A program made the position numbers and the translations under genes. A stretch of DNA of 64,000 nt from CAXBBB01 sp963815505 (GTDB taxonomy: Bacteria > Bacteroidota > Rhodothermia > Rhodothermales > BA12), in assembly GCA_963815505.1 (NCBI GenBank), contig CAWFGU010000006.1:1-64000 (forward strand), given 5' to 3'. This document shows positions 26,182-36,418 of this stretch, in pieces; position 1 is the stretch's first letter, and the number at the start of each line of letters is the position of its first letter. A model generated the notes under the pieces. It did no database searches. It was not told the DNA's origin and saw nothing but the letters and a program-made list of their open reading frames with translations.

Positions 26182-26282
26182 TGTCATCGCGAGGACGTAG
26201 ACGCTCGTGTCGATGGCCATCGCGATCTGAGACTACTCGAGCACGTTCGGATCGCCACGTCGCTGTGCTCCTCGCGATGACA
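26182..26282. repeat. Palindromic dispersed-repeat-like element, about 101 bp
   Basis: The termini are perfect inverted 14-mers, TGTCATCGCGAGGA at 26182 and TCCTCGCGATGACA ending at 26282. The interior is an imperfect palindrome containing GGATCGCCACGTCGCTGTGC. This composition (CATTGCGAG/CGATCGCCACGTCGC type) is that of dispersed palindromic elements seen in many bacterial genomes. It ends 18 bp upstream of the binding-protein start codon, inside the likely 5' leader, so it could shape translation or separate it from the TonB receptor gene. Confidence 0.75.
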
Positions 26283-26356
26283 AGGGGAAAGGGCATGAGT
26301 GGGCTGGGTGGGATGCGCGTTGAGTAGGGTCCAGACGGAAGGACGGAGCGGGCCGC

Positions 26357-29300
26357 CTACAGCAGGAACGTCAGACCGAACTGGAATTGGCGCGGCGGGC
26401 TGGCGTTGCGCTGAACGAACACGCCCGTCGCGGCCGAGCCAACCTGTATCTGATTGCTCTGGCTCGCGTTATTGGCGTACCCCGACAGGTTCTCGGCATT
26501 GAACACGTTGAACACGTCGGCGCGGAAGCTGAGCACGCGGCCTGCGACAGGCACGTTGAACTGCGCGCCCAGATCGAACGTGGTGCTCCACGGCAGGCGG
26601 TCGCTGTTGCGGCTCTCGCCCGGCGCGCGGTCGGTTCCGCCGCCGTACTGCGTCACGCGCCCGCGGCCGTCGTTGTCGCCGTTGAGATCGGTCGTGCCGA
26701 AGATCGTGGCGTCGGGAACGCGGTTGATCGGCTGGCCGGACTGGAGCAGGCTGGCTAGGCTGACCGTCACCCACGAGCGGGGCGAATAGTAGATCAGGCC
26801 GTTGATGACGTGCGTGCGGTCGTTGACGCTCGGCCCCCACTCGGCGTCGAAGTCTGACCCGTTGGCGGCGCGGAAGTTGATGTCTTCGGTGTCGTTCTCC
26901 AGACGCGACAGCGTGTAGCTCAGGCGGTAGGCGAACGGATCTTCAGCTCCGGTCTCGCGGACGAGGTTCATCGTCAGGGCGCGGTACGTACTCGTGCCGC
27001 CGGTTTCGCTGACGAGGATTTTGCGCGTCGCGCCGTCGAGCACATTGCCGCTGGCGTCGGTGATCTGGCCGCTGGTATTCGTATAGATCGGATTGGGACG
27101 CGTCAGATCGGCGTCGGCGACGGACCGTGGCCCGCGCGTCGGGTTGCCGTCGGCATCTACGTCGATGGTGTAAGGCGTCGGCGCGTTGAGGTCGCGTAGG
27201 CGGAAGAGGCTGCGACCGAGCGAGAGGACGGCGTCGGCGTAGAACAGCGTTCGGCTATCGATCTGACGCTGGATGCCCAGCGCGAACTGATGCGCGTACG
27301 GGTTGTCGTATCCGTCGGGGTTGAGGATGCGACGCTCCTCGGTTTGCAACGCTTGGCGCGATCCGGCAATCTGAGCCGCGGTTGGTCCCTGGCCATAGGC
27401 GATGCCAGGGAAACTGGCCGTCAGGTTGCCGTCGAACGTGACCGCGTCGATGTCCGTATCGGCTGGCAGGACCCCGGCGGCGATGAGTTGGCGCAGCTGA
27501 GTCTTGTATCCCTCGGCTGTCGAGTTGAACTGGAGTGCGTCCGAGTAGAGGGCGTAGTTGACCTTGTCGTAGTAGATGCCGTAGCCGCCGCGCAGGCTCG
27601 TCCGGGCATCGACGGCGTAGTTGGCCGACAGGCGCGGGGCCAGGTTGTCCAGGTCGTAGTCGTCTCCGCCGCCCTTGCTCAGGTTGTCCACGTCGTAGCG
27701 CAGGCCCGCCGTCAGCGTCAGGTCGGCGATCGGCGAGAACTGATCTTCGACGTATCCGGCGAACAACGTCTGCCGCGCACCAAAGCTGCCCGGACGCGTC
27801 TCGACGTTGTAGCCGAGCACGGTCGCGTCGGACGGGATGTCGTCGGGCGACAGGCTCGTGCCACGCCCTCGTACGGCCGCAAACTGCGCGTCGGTCAGTT
27901 GGACCGTGTAGTTGCCGTCCGGGTTGCCGCCGCCCTCGAGCGCGTGATCCGTCGTGACGATGTCGACGCCCGCCTTGAGCGTGTGGCGGCCGACCGGAAG
28001 CGTCACCTTCTGCTGCGTCTGGAATGTCGTCTGCTCCTCGTGGAAAACGTAGCCGGGATCGCCGATGACCGCGGCGGTCTGTCCCTGCGGATCGAGCACG
28101 ACCACCTGCGGTCCGTTCGTCTCGGCGTCGGCGTAGTCCCAGTCGAAGCGGGCGAACTGGTAGTGGCTCTCGAATATCGCCGAGCCGATGCGCGCCGTGT
28201 TTTGGAGCGCGACGTTCAGGCTGTTGCGCGTCTGCTCGTTGGCCGCAGACGGAAACGCGACACCCCCCTCGAGCCCTCCGCCCTGCCGGTCGTTACCCAC
28301 GAATCCCGCGTTGATGCGGAGATTGGAGCGGACGGCGCTCGACCACACGTGATCCAGCCGTGCGCTGGCGTAGGTGAAGCGGTTGGTGCCCTGAACCGTC
28401 TCGTTGACGCCCAGTGGGACAGAGGTGAGCAGGTTGTCTTTGGCGTCGAACGTCTGCTCCACGTTGACGAAAAGGAAGGTTCGGTCGCGCACAATCGGCC
28501 CGCCTGCTGCGATTCCGAACTGCTGGCGGCTGAACCCGTCCTTGACCTCGTTGCCTAGCAGGTCGCGCTGGTTGAACGGACTCGTGCCGTCGATGATCGA
28601 GCCGGGGCGCGTCAGGTAGAAGACCTCGCCTTCGATGTCGTTGCTGCCGCCGCGCGTGGTGACGTTGAACACGCCGTTGTTGGTCCGTCCGTATTCGGCC
28701 GAAAACGCTCCGGTCAGCGCGGTCACGTCCTGAACGAAGCCGATGGGCATGGCGAAGCGCTGACCGCCCAGAAACTGCTCGTTGTTGTCCATCCCGTCGA
28801 TCAGGTAGTTGACGAACAGGCCATTGGCCCCGTTGATCGACACGCTCGGCGCTTCGGGGAAGAAACCCGTCGCCTGCGTCACGCCCGGCAGGCGGAACAG
28901 CACGCGCGTCAGGTCGCGCCCCTCAATCGGCAGCGCCTGGACTTCGCGGGCCGTCAGCGTAGCCGACACCTCGGCGTTGGTGCGGTTGAGATCGGCGAAT
29001 CCGGTTTCGCCCGTCACCTCTACGCCTTCCAGGTCAACGCGCTGAACCGGAATCATCAGCAGCGATACGCTCCGGCTCGCCCGGCTCCGCAGCGTCAACG
29101 GGCGCGTCTGCTGGTCGAGGTAGGCGCCGCTAGACGGGACCGAAACGACGTACTCCCCCGCCGTCTGCAATCCGTTGAAGCGCGCCTTCCCTTCGGCGTC
29201 CGAAACAGCCGACGCTGAAAAGCCGATCTGCGCATTGTCGAGATTGACCGTCAGCCCGGCGAGTGGCGCGCGCGTGTTGAAGTCGTAGAGCGTCACATCG

Positions 29301-29371
29301 AGCGAGGACTGGGCCAACGCGACCGGAGCGGCGAAGGCGAGCACGAGGAGCGTGGCGGCGCGAAGGAGCAT
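26357..29371 (-). CDS. TonB-dependent receptor with carboxypeptidase-like N-terminal domain
   Basis: 1004 residues, complete. Signal peptide MLLRAATLLVLAFAAPVALA. Residues ~22-110 form a carboxypeptidase-regulatory-like domain (LDVTLYDFNTRAPLAGLTVN, AEGKARFNGLQTAGEYVVSV). The plug domain (~125-245) has VFNVTTRGGSNDIEGEVFYL at its exit, and the rest is the 22-strand barrel, ending QFQFGLTFLL. This receptor class imports large or scarce compounds across the outer membrane using TonB energy. No SusD partner is present. It is the first gene of the minus-strand series that continues with the YnjB-like importer 193 bp downstream, so the two may handle the same ligand. Confidence 0.9.
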   Translation of the reverse strand: MLLRAATLLVLAFAAPVALAQSSLDVTLYDFNTRAPLAGLTVNLDNAQIGFSASAVSDAEGKARFNGLQTAGEYVVSVPSSGAYLDQQTRPLTLRSRASRSVSLLMIPVQRVDLEGVEVTGETGFADLNRTNAEVSATLTAREVQALPIEGRDLTRVLFRLPGVTQATGFFPEAPSVSINGANGLFVNYLIDGMDNNEQFLGGQRFAMPIGFVQDVTALTGAFSAEYGRTNNGVFNVTTRGGSNDIEGEVFYLTRPGSIIDGTSPFNQRDLLGNEVKDGFSRQQFGIAAGGPIVRDRTFLFVNVEQTFDAKDNLLTSVPLGVNETVQGTNRFTYASARLDHVWSSAVRSNLRINAGFVGNDRQGGGLEGGVAFPSAANEQTRNSLNVALQNTARIGSAIFESHYQFARFDWDYADAETNGPQVVVLDPQGQTAAVIGDPGYVFHEEQTTFQTQQKVTLPVGRHTLKAGVDIVTTDHALEGGGNPDGNYTVQLTDAQFAAVRGRGTSLSPDDIPSDATVLGYNVETRPGSFGARQTLFAGYVEDQFSPIADLTLTAGLRYDVDNLSKGGGDDYDLDNLAPRLSANYAVDARTSLRGGYGIYYDKVNYALYSDALQFNSTAEGYKTQLRQLIAAGVLPADTDIDAVTFDGNLTASFPGIAYGQGPTAAQIAGSRQALQTEERRILNPDGYDNPYAHQFALGIQRQIDSRTLFYADAVLSLGRSLFRLRDLNAPTPYTIDVDADGNPTRGPRSVADADLTRPNPIYTNTSGQITDASGNVLDGATRKILVSETGGTSTYRALTMNLVRETGAEDPFAYRLSYTLSRLENDTEDINFRAANGSDFDAEWGPSVNDRTHVINGLIYYSPRSWVTVSLASLLQSGQPINRVPDATIFGTTDLNGDNDGRGRVTQYGGGTDRAPGESRNSDRLPWSTTFDLGAQFNVPVAGRVLSFRADVFNVFNAENLSGYANNASQSNQIQVGSAATGVFVQRNASPPRQFQFGLTFLL

Positions 29372-29575
29372 CGAGAGAAAACGGCTGGTAGAGCGGAGCC
29401 GGGGAAGATAGTCCGCCCTTTTGCCCGATTGATGCTCATCCAGTGAACCAAGCCAGGCATCCCGATCAGAGTTATCGATTCGAGATTCCTACCGCACGTG
29501 CGCGGACCGGCGGTTAATCATTAGGTTAAGCGGGTACGCTCGAGGCCGATACTCCTACGGCCCCCCTCGCAGTCC

Positions 29576-32500
29576 ATGTCCCTACTCACCTCGCTCGTCT
29601 CCCTCGGCGGCCGTTTCGGCTGCTACGTGACGATGACACTCCTGTGCGTGGCCGCCGGGTGGGACGCGCACGCGCAGGCGCAGCAGTCTGAATCGCCACT
29701 CGCTCGGTCACTGGCGGCACCGCTCCCGCTTCCAGTTCAGACCTTCATGAGCACCGACTACACCGCAGGCGGGCAAAACTGGTCGGTCGTCGAGGACGAC
29801 GACGGAGTGATCTACGTCGCCAACAACTCGGGCGTGCTCACGTACGACGGCGGCCACTGGCTCGACGTGGTCCCGATGGACAACGGCGGCATCGCCCGCT
29901 CGCTCGTGCGCACGTCGAGCGGGCGCATCGTACTGGGCGGAGCGAGCGAACTGGGCATCGTCGAACCGCAAGCCGGCCTGCCGCCCCTGTACCGCGCGAT
30001 CACGCACGAGTTGCCCGACTCGCTCCAGGGCTTTGGCGACGCGTGGCGAGGACTGGCCGTCGGCGACGCCGCCGCGTTCGTGCTGAGTAGATCCATTCTG
30101 TTCGTTCGAGCCGACGATTCCATCCTCGCCTGGACCAAACCCCACGTGTCGACGCGGGCCGTGCTGGCGCGCGACACGCTGTTTCTGGCCTCGCCGATCG
30201 ATGGCGCGCCCGTGATGGCCTATCTCGACGGCGAGGTGCGAGTGGTCGACTCGGATCTGGGCCGCCTGATCCAGCGCGAGCGCGCGCGCTACACGGCGCA
30301 CCTGGACGGCGTCGATTACCTGCTGGGCCAGAGCGCTCTGCTAGCCGTATCGGCCGACACGATCCGCACGCTAGACGCCTTCCCTGTCGCCGATGTGCAA
30401 GCTGTCTGGCCCTACGGAATGACGGCGGCGCCCGGCGGCGCGCTTGTCGTGTCGACGATCGAAGGCGGCGCGTTCGTAACCGACACGTCGGGGCGCCTGC
30501 TGCGCCAGGTGACGCGCGCGTCAGGGCTGCCCGAAAACGTGACACAGTGCGCCTTCGTCGACTCGGCCGGTGCGCTGTGGGTATGTCACGACCTGGGGGT
30601 CTCGCGCGTGCAGCTGATGGCGCCGCTGCGCACGCTGCGGACACCCGACGTACCGATCTCGGCCAACGACGCCGCGCTGGCGGGCGACACCGTCCACGTG
30701 CTCAACGTGTCGGGGCTGACCAGTTTTACACTAACGCAGGACGGTATCGACGTGCACCGCACGGAAAAAATACTCGATGGACGCCGCCTCCTCCAGACAC
30801 CGCACGGTCTGCTGGCCGCCCATTCAAGGGGCGTGCTGTCGATACGCGCCGGTCGCACCGACTCCCTGGCGATCCCCGGCGACATCTACCCCTACACGGA
30901 GGAACTGGTACCGGCCGACGACAGCGGCGCGCGCGTCGTCGCTGGGATTGATGGGGGACCGTGCCTGCTGCGCTTCGAGCGAAACCAGTGGCGCGTCGGC
31001 AACTGCCTGCGCGAACTCGGCGTGCCCAGCATCACGCGCGGCGTGCGCGGCGTCGAAGGCGACGTGTGGTTGGGCTCGAATTTCCAGGGCGTGCTCCGGC
31101 TGCGCTACGACGCCCAAGCCGACTCGCTCGCCCTGGTAGCCCACTACACCGACACGCTGCTCACCAACCGCTCGGTCGTTCCACTGCGCATCGCCGACGC
31201 GCTCTATCTGAAGGCCGACACAGTACTTCGGTGGCAAGGCACCGCCTTCGAGACCGACACCTCACGCCTGACCTCGCTGCTCGCTTCCGACACTACGAGC
31301 CTGCTACGCACCACGGGCAGAGGGCGCATCGCCTCAATGGGGGAAAAACGGCTGAGCCTGATCACGCCCGGCCCGCCGCCTCGCTCAATCGACCTGATGC
31401 ACGACCGGTTGAACTCGAAGGAACTGCTCGAAGTGCTGGACCTGCCCGACGGCCGCTTTCTGACGATGAACCTGCTCTCGCTCTCGCTCGTGGCACCCGA
31501 CCTGATCGGCGCGCTCCCGGTTCCGCTGGCGCCCCGCCTCTCCTTCGTGCGGCACATCGGTCCGGACACGCTCGTCTCGTCTCTGAAACCGTTCACGCCT
31601 GAGCAGCGCGACCTGTCGTTCGCCTACGCCACGCTCGCCGCCGACCTTTCGGGAGCCACGCTCTACCGCACGCGGATGAGCGGCTACGAGGACGAGTGGA
31701 GCGCGTGGAGTCCGGCAGGTGAGCGCGTGTTCACCAACCTCCCGCACGGCTCGTACGCGCTCGAGATGCAGGCGCGCGATGCGTGGGGGCGCGACACCGA
31801 GGTGCGGACGGCCACGTTCCACATCGCGCCCAAGTGGTTTCAGACGTGGTGGGCCAACCTGCTCTTCCTCGGACTCTCCACGCTCCTGCTCGCCTTCGTC
31901 GTATCTCGAATCGTGCGGTGGCGCGGGCGTCAACTATCCGAGCGCAACGCGATCCTCGAGTCGCTCGTCGCTGAGCGGACGGCGGATCTCGAACGGCAAG
32001 CGCTGACTCAGCAGCGGCTCAACGAGCGCCTTTCCGAGTCCAATCAGAAGCTGGAGGACGCGAGCGAGCAGAAGACGGCGCTGCTCGGCATCGCGGCCCA
32101 CGACCTGCGCAACCCCATCGCCAACGTCAAGAGCCTCGCCGAACTGCTCCGCATGGACTTGCCCGACGACATGGACGAACCGCGTGAACTCGTCGACCTG
32201 ATCCACGAATCGTCGGATGCCATGCTTCGGCTCATCGAAGACTTGCTACGCTCCAACGAGGCCGAGCGAGGCGCGCTCAAAATGAACATGGAACCGCTTG
32301 ATATGGCTGACATTGGTCGCGCGGCCGTCGAGACGACTCGGGCTCGGGCGAGTGTCAAGGAGCAACGCATCGAGTGGGAAGGGATGCCCAGCGTGGCCTG
32401 CGGCGACGGCTCGCGCGTGCGCGATGTGATGTTCAACCTGCTCTCCAACGCCGTCAAGTACAGTCCGCGCGGAAGCATACTGCGCGCTCGCGTCCGCTGC

Positions 32501-32947
32501 GACTCCGGATTTGCCCGCTTCTCGGTTACCGACCAGGGACCGGGCCTCACCGAAGCCGACCATGCGCACCTGTTCCACCCTTTCAAGAAGCTGTCCGCCC
32601 GACCAACCGAGGGCGAGTCGTCGACCGGACTGGGGCTGTTCATCGTGCGACAGTACGTCGAGCAGATGGGCGGGCGCGTTGGGGCAGACAGCGTACTGGG
32701 CCAGGGAAGCACGTTCTGGTTCGAGCTGCCGCTGGTGGCGAAAGAGAAAGAGGCTGTCGCGAACTCTTCTTCGAGCGTGAGTAGCGAAGCTCTTCGACCT
32801 CAGTCGGCGTCTGGGAGCGAGGCCTGTAGCGGCAGCGTGACGACGAACGTGCTGCCCTCTTGCGGACCGTCCTCGACAGCGATGGAGCCGCCGTGCCGCT
32901 CGGCGATGCGGCGGCAGACAGCCAATCCAATGCCCGACCCGGCGTAA
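29576..32947 (+). CDS. Sensor histidine kinase with two-component propeller and Y_Y_Y domain
   Basis: 1123 residues. Signal-like N-terminus MSLLTSLVSLGGRFGCYVTM then a periplasmic region of seven-bladed 'two-component regulator propeller' repeats (to ~680). Next come a Y_Y_Y domain (LYRTRMSGYEDEWSAWSPAG, FTNLPHGSYALEMQARDAWG), one membrane helix (ANLLFLGLSTLLLAFVVSRI), a coiled coil, HisKA (LLGIAAHDLRNPIANVKSLA) and HATPase (VMFNLLSNAVKYSPRGS, GLGLFIVRQYVEQMGG). No receiver or AraC domain is fused. The last ~60 codons after ELPLVAKEKEA are not family-like and overlap the 3' end of the convergent kinase gene by 148 bp. Confidence 0.88.
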   Translation: MSLLTSLVSLGGRFGCYVTMTLLCVAAGWDAHAQAQQSESPLARSLAAPLPLPVQTFMSTDYTAGGQNWSVVEDDDGVIYVANNSGVLTYDGGHWLDVVPMDNGGIARSLVRTSSGRIVLGGASELGIVEPQAGLPPLYRAITHELPDSLQGFGDAWRGLAVGDAAAFVLSRSILFVRADDSILAWTKPHVSTRAVLARDTLFLASPIDGAPVMAYLDGEVRVVDSDLGRLIQRERARYTAHLDGVDYLLGQSALLAVSADTIRTLDAFPVADVQAVWPYGMTAAPGGALVVSTIEGGAFVTDTSGRLLRQVTRASGLPENVTQCAFVDSAGALWVCHDLGVSRVQLMAPLRTLRTPDVPISANDAALAGDTVHVLNVSGLTSFTLTQDGIDVHRTEKILDGRRLLQTPHGLLAAHSRGVLSIRAGRTDSLAIPGDIYPYTEELVPADDSGARVVAGIDGGPCLLRFERNQWRVGNCLRELGVPSITRGVRGVEGDVWLGSNFQGVLRLRYDAQADSLALVAHYTDTLLTNRSVVPLRIADALYLKADTVLRWQGTAFETDTSRLTSLLASDTTSLLRTTGRGRIASMGEKRLSLITPGPPPRSIDLMHDRLNSKELLEVLDLPDGRFLTMNLLSLSLVAPDLIGALPVPLAPRLSFVRHIGPDTLVSSLKPFTPEQRDLSFAYATLAADLSGATLYRTRMSGYEDEWSAWSPAGERVFTNLPHGSYALEMQARDAWGRDTEVRTATFHIAPKWFQTWWANLLFLGLSTLLLAFVVSRIVRWRGRQLSERNAILESLVAERTADLERQALTQQRLNERLSESNQKLEDASEQKTALLGIAAHDLRNPIANVKSLAELLRMDLPDDMDEPRELVDLIHESSDAMLRLIEDLLRSNEAERGALKMNMEPLDMADIGRAAVETTRARASVKEQRIEWEGMPSVACGDGSRVRDVMFNLLSNAVKYSPRGSILRARVRCDSGFARFSVTDQGPGLTEADHAHLFHPFKKLSARPTEGESSTGLGLFIVRQYVEQMGGRVGADSVLGQGSTFWFELPLVAKEKEAVANSSSSVSSEALRPQSASGSEACSGSVTTNVLPSCGPSSTAMEPPCRSAMRRQTANPMPDPA

Positions 32948-35160
32948 TCAGTGCGCCCATGCAGCCTTCCGAACGGGGCAAATATGCGCTCGCGGTGATT
33001 GGGATCAATGCCGATGCCGTCGTCACGCACCATCAGACGGGTCGACGTGTCGCTCGTCTCGGCCCACACACGGATCGTCGGCGCGTGGTCTGGCTTGCGG
33101 TATTTGACGGCGTTCTTGAGCAGGTTTTGGAGTAGCTGGTGCATCTGGGCGCTGTCGGCCTGGATCGTCGGAAGGGGGTCGATTTCGATCTTGGCGCCCG
33201 AATCGCGGATGGCGAGTTCGAGGTCTTCGAGCACCGTTCGAGCGATTGTGTTCAGATCCACGTTGCCGGTCTCCCCGGCACGCGAGGTGACGCGCGAGTA
33301 GGCGAGCAGATCGCGCACCAGCGTGCCCAGGCGTTGAGCGGCGTTTTGGACGCGGTCGATGAAATAGCGCTCCTGCTCGTCCAGGTTCTCGCCATACTCG
33401 TCGGCGATCATACCCGCGAAGATGCTGATCTTGCGCAGCGGCTCTTGGAGGTCGTGGCTGGCAGCATGGGCGAAGTCTTGCAAATCGCGGTTGCGCTGCT
33501 CCAGCTGCCTGGTCCGGTCGGCGACGCGGGCTTCGAGCGTCTCGTTGAGCGTCCGCAGTTCGGCCTCGCGCTGCTCGACCTCTGCTTCGGCACGGTGCCG
33601 CTCGGTCGTGTCGCGAAAGACGACGGCGAAGCGTCCACGCGGCTCAACAGGCGTCGCGAATAGATCGAACCATCTGCCCATCGACTCGACTTGCTCCTCG
33701 AACCGTAGCGACTCTCCTTGGAGGGCGACTCGCCGTAGGTCTCGATCCACCGCGATTCCAAGCTGGGCACCAACTCCAGCGCCGTCTTCCCCGGAGCGTC
33801 GCGCATCCCCGTCATCGTCTCGAAGAGCGGGTTGACTTCGATGAACCGGTAGTCGACCGGCTTGCCGTCCTTTACGACGATCTCACACAGACCGTAGCCC
33901 TCGTCGATGCGCTCAAAGATGGTGCGCAGCCGCCCTTCGCTCTCGCGCAGCGCATGTCCGGTATTTTTCTGCTCGGTTATGTCGCGCAGAACACCGGTAA
34001 AGCGCACAGCGGTTCGCGCGCCGTCGCGGTCCTCGAACACGGTCCGCCCCTGCGCGCTGAGCCATCGCACGACACCGGGCGAGGGGTGCACCCGGTATTC
34101 AATGTCGTACACCTCCGGTCCGTCCGAACGCAGCGATTGCTTAATGGCTTCGGCCACGCCGGGCCGATCGGCCGGGTGCATTCGGTCGAGGTACGGAGCG
34201 AGGTCGACGCCTTCGTATTCCTCCAATCCGAACAGCACACGCCCTCGCTGGTCGACTATCAGCCGGTCCATCCCCGGCTCCATCACCCACATGCCGAGGC
34301 TGGCCGACTCCAACGCGATGCGCAGACGCTCTTCGCTTTCCTCAAGCATCAGGTCTCTGCCCCGCTGATCGGTGACGTCGCGCAGCACACCTGTAAAACG
34401 GGACGCCCGACGCCCGGCACCGTCTCTTTCGAATAGAGTCTGGCCGCGTGCATTCACCCACCTCTCCGGGCTTGGCGAATCTGGAGGCGAATGCACGCGG
34501 TAGACTGTGGCGTATCCGTCGTTCGGCTCGTCGGGATCGAGCGTGCGGGCGATGGCCTGGCGGACGGTATCCCGGTCGGCGGGGTGGATTCGGCTGACGA
34601 AGTCATCCAACGCAGTAGCCGAAGAGTCTTCCAGTCCAAACATTTCGCGCCCCCTCTCGTCGATGCTCAATGCTTCCATAGGAGGCACCATCGACCATGC
34701 GCCGAGGTCAGCGGCATCGAGAGCGACGCGCAGCCGCTTGTTGCTCTCGCGGAGCGCCCGCTGCGCAACGAACCGTTCACTCACGTCGCGCACCGTGCCC
34801 ACGAAGCGCACCGGCGTCCGCCTAGCGCCCTCATCGTCGAACAGGACGAGCCCGTTGACTTCGATCCAGCGCTCGCTGCCGCTGCCAAGCACCAGGCGGT
34901 AGGTCTGCACGTATCATCCGCCGTGTCGGGTCGCGCTGCAAATCGGACTTCCTCCTGCGCCTCTTCCCGGTCGTCGGGATGGATTCGGTCGATCACGTCG
35001 CGAGCCGTACGCTTGCCCGTCCCCGAGACGTCGAACGCGTGAGCCGCTCCAGCGGGTCCAGAGCAATCGTGTTGGCACAGATCGATGGACCAGATGCCCA
35101 CACCCGCTCGCCGAGCGCCATCCGCGCTACTCCTCGTCGTTCGACCACGAGATCGGCATC
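32800..35160 (-). pseudogene. Multi-PAS sensor histidine kinase, two frameshifts
   Basis: Reading from the right: a first PAS (GVGIWSIDL... RIHPDDREEAQEEVRFAARP) shifts frame near 34915. Then come three more PAS/PAC units (RLRVALDAADLGAWSM, ERLRIALESASLGMWVMEPG, and EGRLRTIFERIDEGYGLCEI). A second shift near 33725 leads to a last PAC, a coiled coil (RTLNETLEARVADRTRQLEQ), HisKA (FAHAASHDLQEPLRKISIFA) and HATPase (GSGIGLAVCRRIAERHGGSI), stop at 32800. The 5' limit is uncertain. No transmembrane segment is visible, so a cytoplasmic kinase is likely. Its H-box type (SHDLQEPLR) is usual in phytochrome-like kinases. Confidence 0.75.
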
Positions 35161-35315
35161 TTCGTCGAGAATGGTCGTCTGCTCGCGAGGATTGGGTGGT
35201 CGAGGTGAGCGATCGGAGGGCGGCGGGTAGATCGGAAATACGGGGGCAATAGCGGCCTATCGTGGACCGAGGACACCCCAAATTCGTCTACAGCACTCCT
35301 CCGGCGCCGCGCACT

Positions 35316-36385
35316 TCACAACTCGATCCGCGCTACGACACCGCCTCTTCCCGCCGCCACAAATCCGCCGTCGGGATGAGGCGCGACGGTCCACAATTCG
35401 GCATCGGTCATCACGCGCCACGTCTCGCCACCATCTGACGAAACCGACAGCCCGCCCGGTCCCGTCGCCGCCACGAAAGTGCGATCGTCCGGCATCGTAT
35501 GCCGCGAGTCCATACACCTGCCCAACGCCGACACCCGACAGCCGCTCCCACTCGAATCCTCCGTCGTCTGAGCGCAACACGACCGTAGAGTCGACCGCTC
35601 CGAGCAGCCCGACGAAGCGCGCGTCGTCGGTCCACGCCGCCGTCGACAGGCCGACGCCGCCTTCCGTCGAACCGATGGGCACGTCACGCGCGGTCCACGT
35701 CTGTCCATAGTCGGCCGTGGCGACCAAGCGGTCGTCGTCGCCTTCACCCGGCCCGCCGTTGGTCACGATCCAACCCTGCTCCGCCCGCTCCGGCGACGGC
35801 GCACGCCCCGCTCGAAGCGTAGCCTCCCTCGCCGTCGCGCGCCGGAGGCACCCGGGACTGGATCGACGCTGCGTCCACGACTGACCGCGATCCGTCGTGC
35901 GGACGATGGGCATGGCAAAGCCGTCGCCCTTCAGCCAGCGCGTCCGAAAAGGCAAAGCCGACTCCGGGGCGGTCGGGCCAGAAGGCGAAGCAGTCGTAGA
36001 AGGCCGACGGATCGGCGTTGGTCCACGTCGTCTGCCACGAGTCGCCTCCATCTCTGGTTCTGAAAACGCGCGAAGCCGAGCCGTTGCCAATGCTGAGGAG
36101 AACGGCTTCGGTCGAGGAGAACGCGTGTGTGTCGCGGAACTGGAGCGTATCGGCGCCCGGCACCTGCATCACGCGCCACGCGCCGCCCGCTGGTTGGAAG
36201 GCCGCGGCGCCTCCGGTACCTCCCATCCAAACGTGGCCATCGTCCGTCACCGATAATCCAATCCACAACACGTCGGTCGCCAGCGTGTCGAGCGTGATCG
36301 ACGGCTCGCTGATCGACATCGGAGCGACGGGCGAACGAGCGCACCCGATCAGGAGGACGGCGAGAAGGGCAGCGAGTCGGAGCAC
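35316..36385 (-). pseudogene. YCF48/BNR-like propeller lipoprotein, several frameshifts
   Basis: Starts as MLRLAALLAVLLIGCARSPV (lipobox LIGC) at 36385 and ends ARGGVVARIEL at 35316. The chain must be read across frames (shifts near 35950, around 35870-35780, and near 35510). Repeated propeller motifs are VFRTRDGGDSWQTTWTNAD, IVRTTDRGQSWTQ, ATADYGQTWTARDVPIGS, LRSDDGGFEWERLSG and SVSSDGGETWRVMTDA. The ARDGEGGYASSGACAVA segment is typical of YCF48-like oxidoreductase-associated lipoproteins in Bacteroidota. Repaired length would be about 355 residues. With so many shifts it is non-functional unless they are sequence errors. Confidence 0.7.
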
Positions 36386-36418
36386 GGCAGCAGGAGTGGG
36401 TTCGCCGTCAAGGTAGGA

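Noticed and set aside
27290..28558. Plus-strand open frame of 422 codons inside the TonB receptor gene
   Set aside because: Antisense shadow; the receptor frame has a full domain architecture over the same bases.
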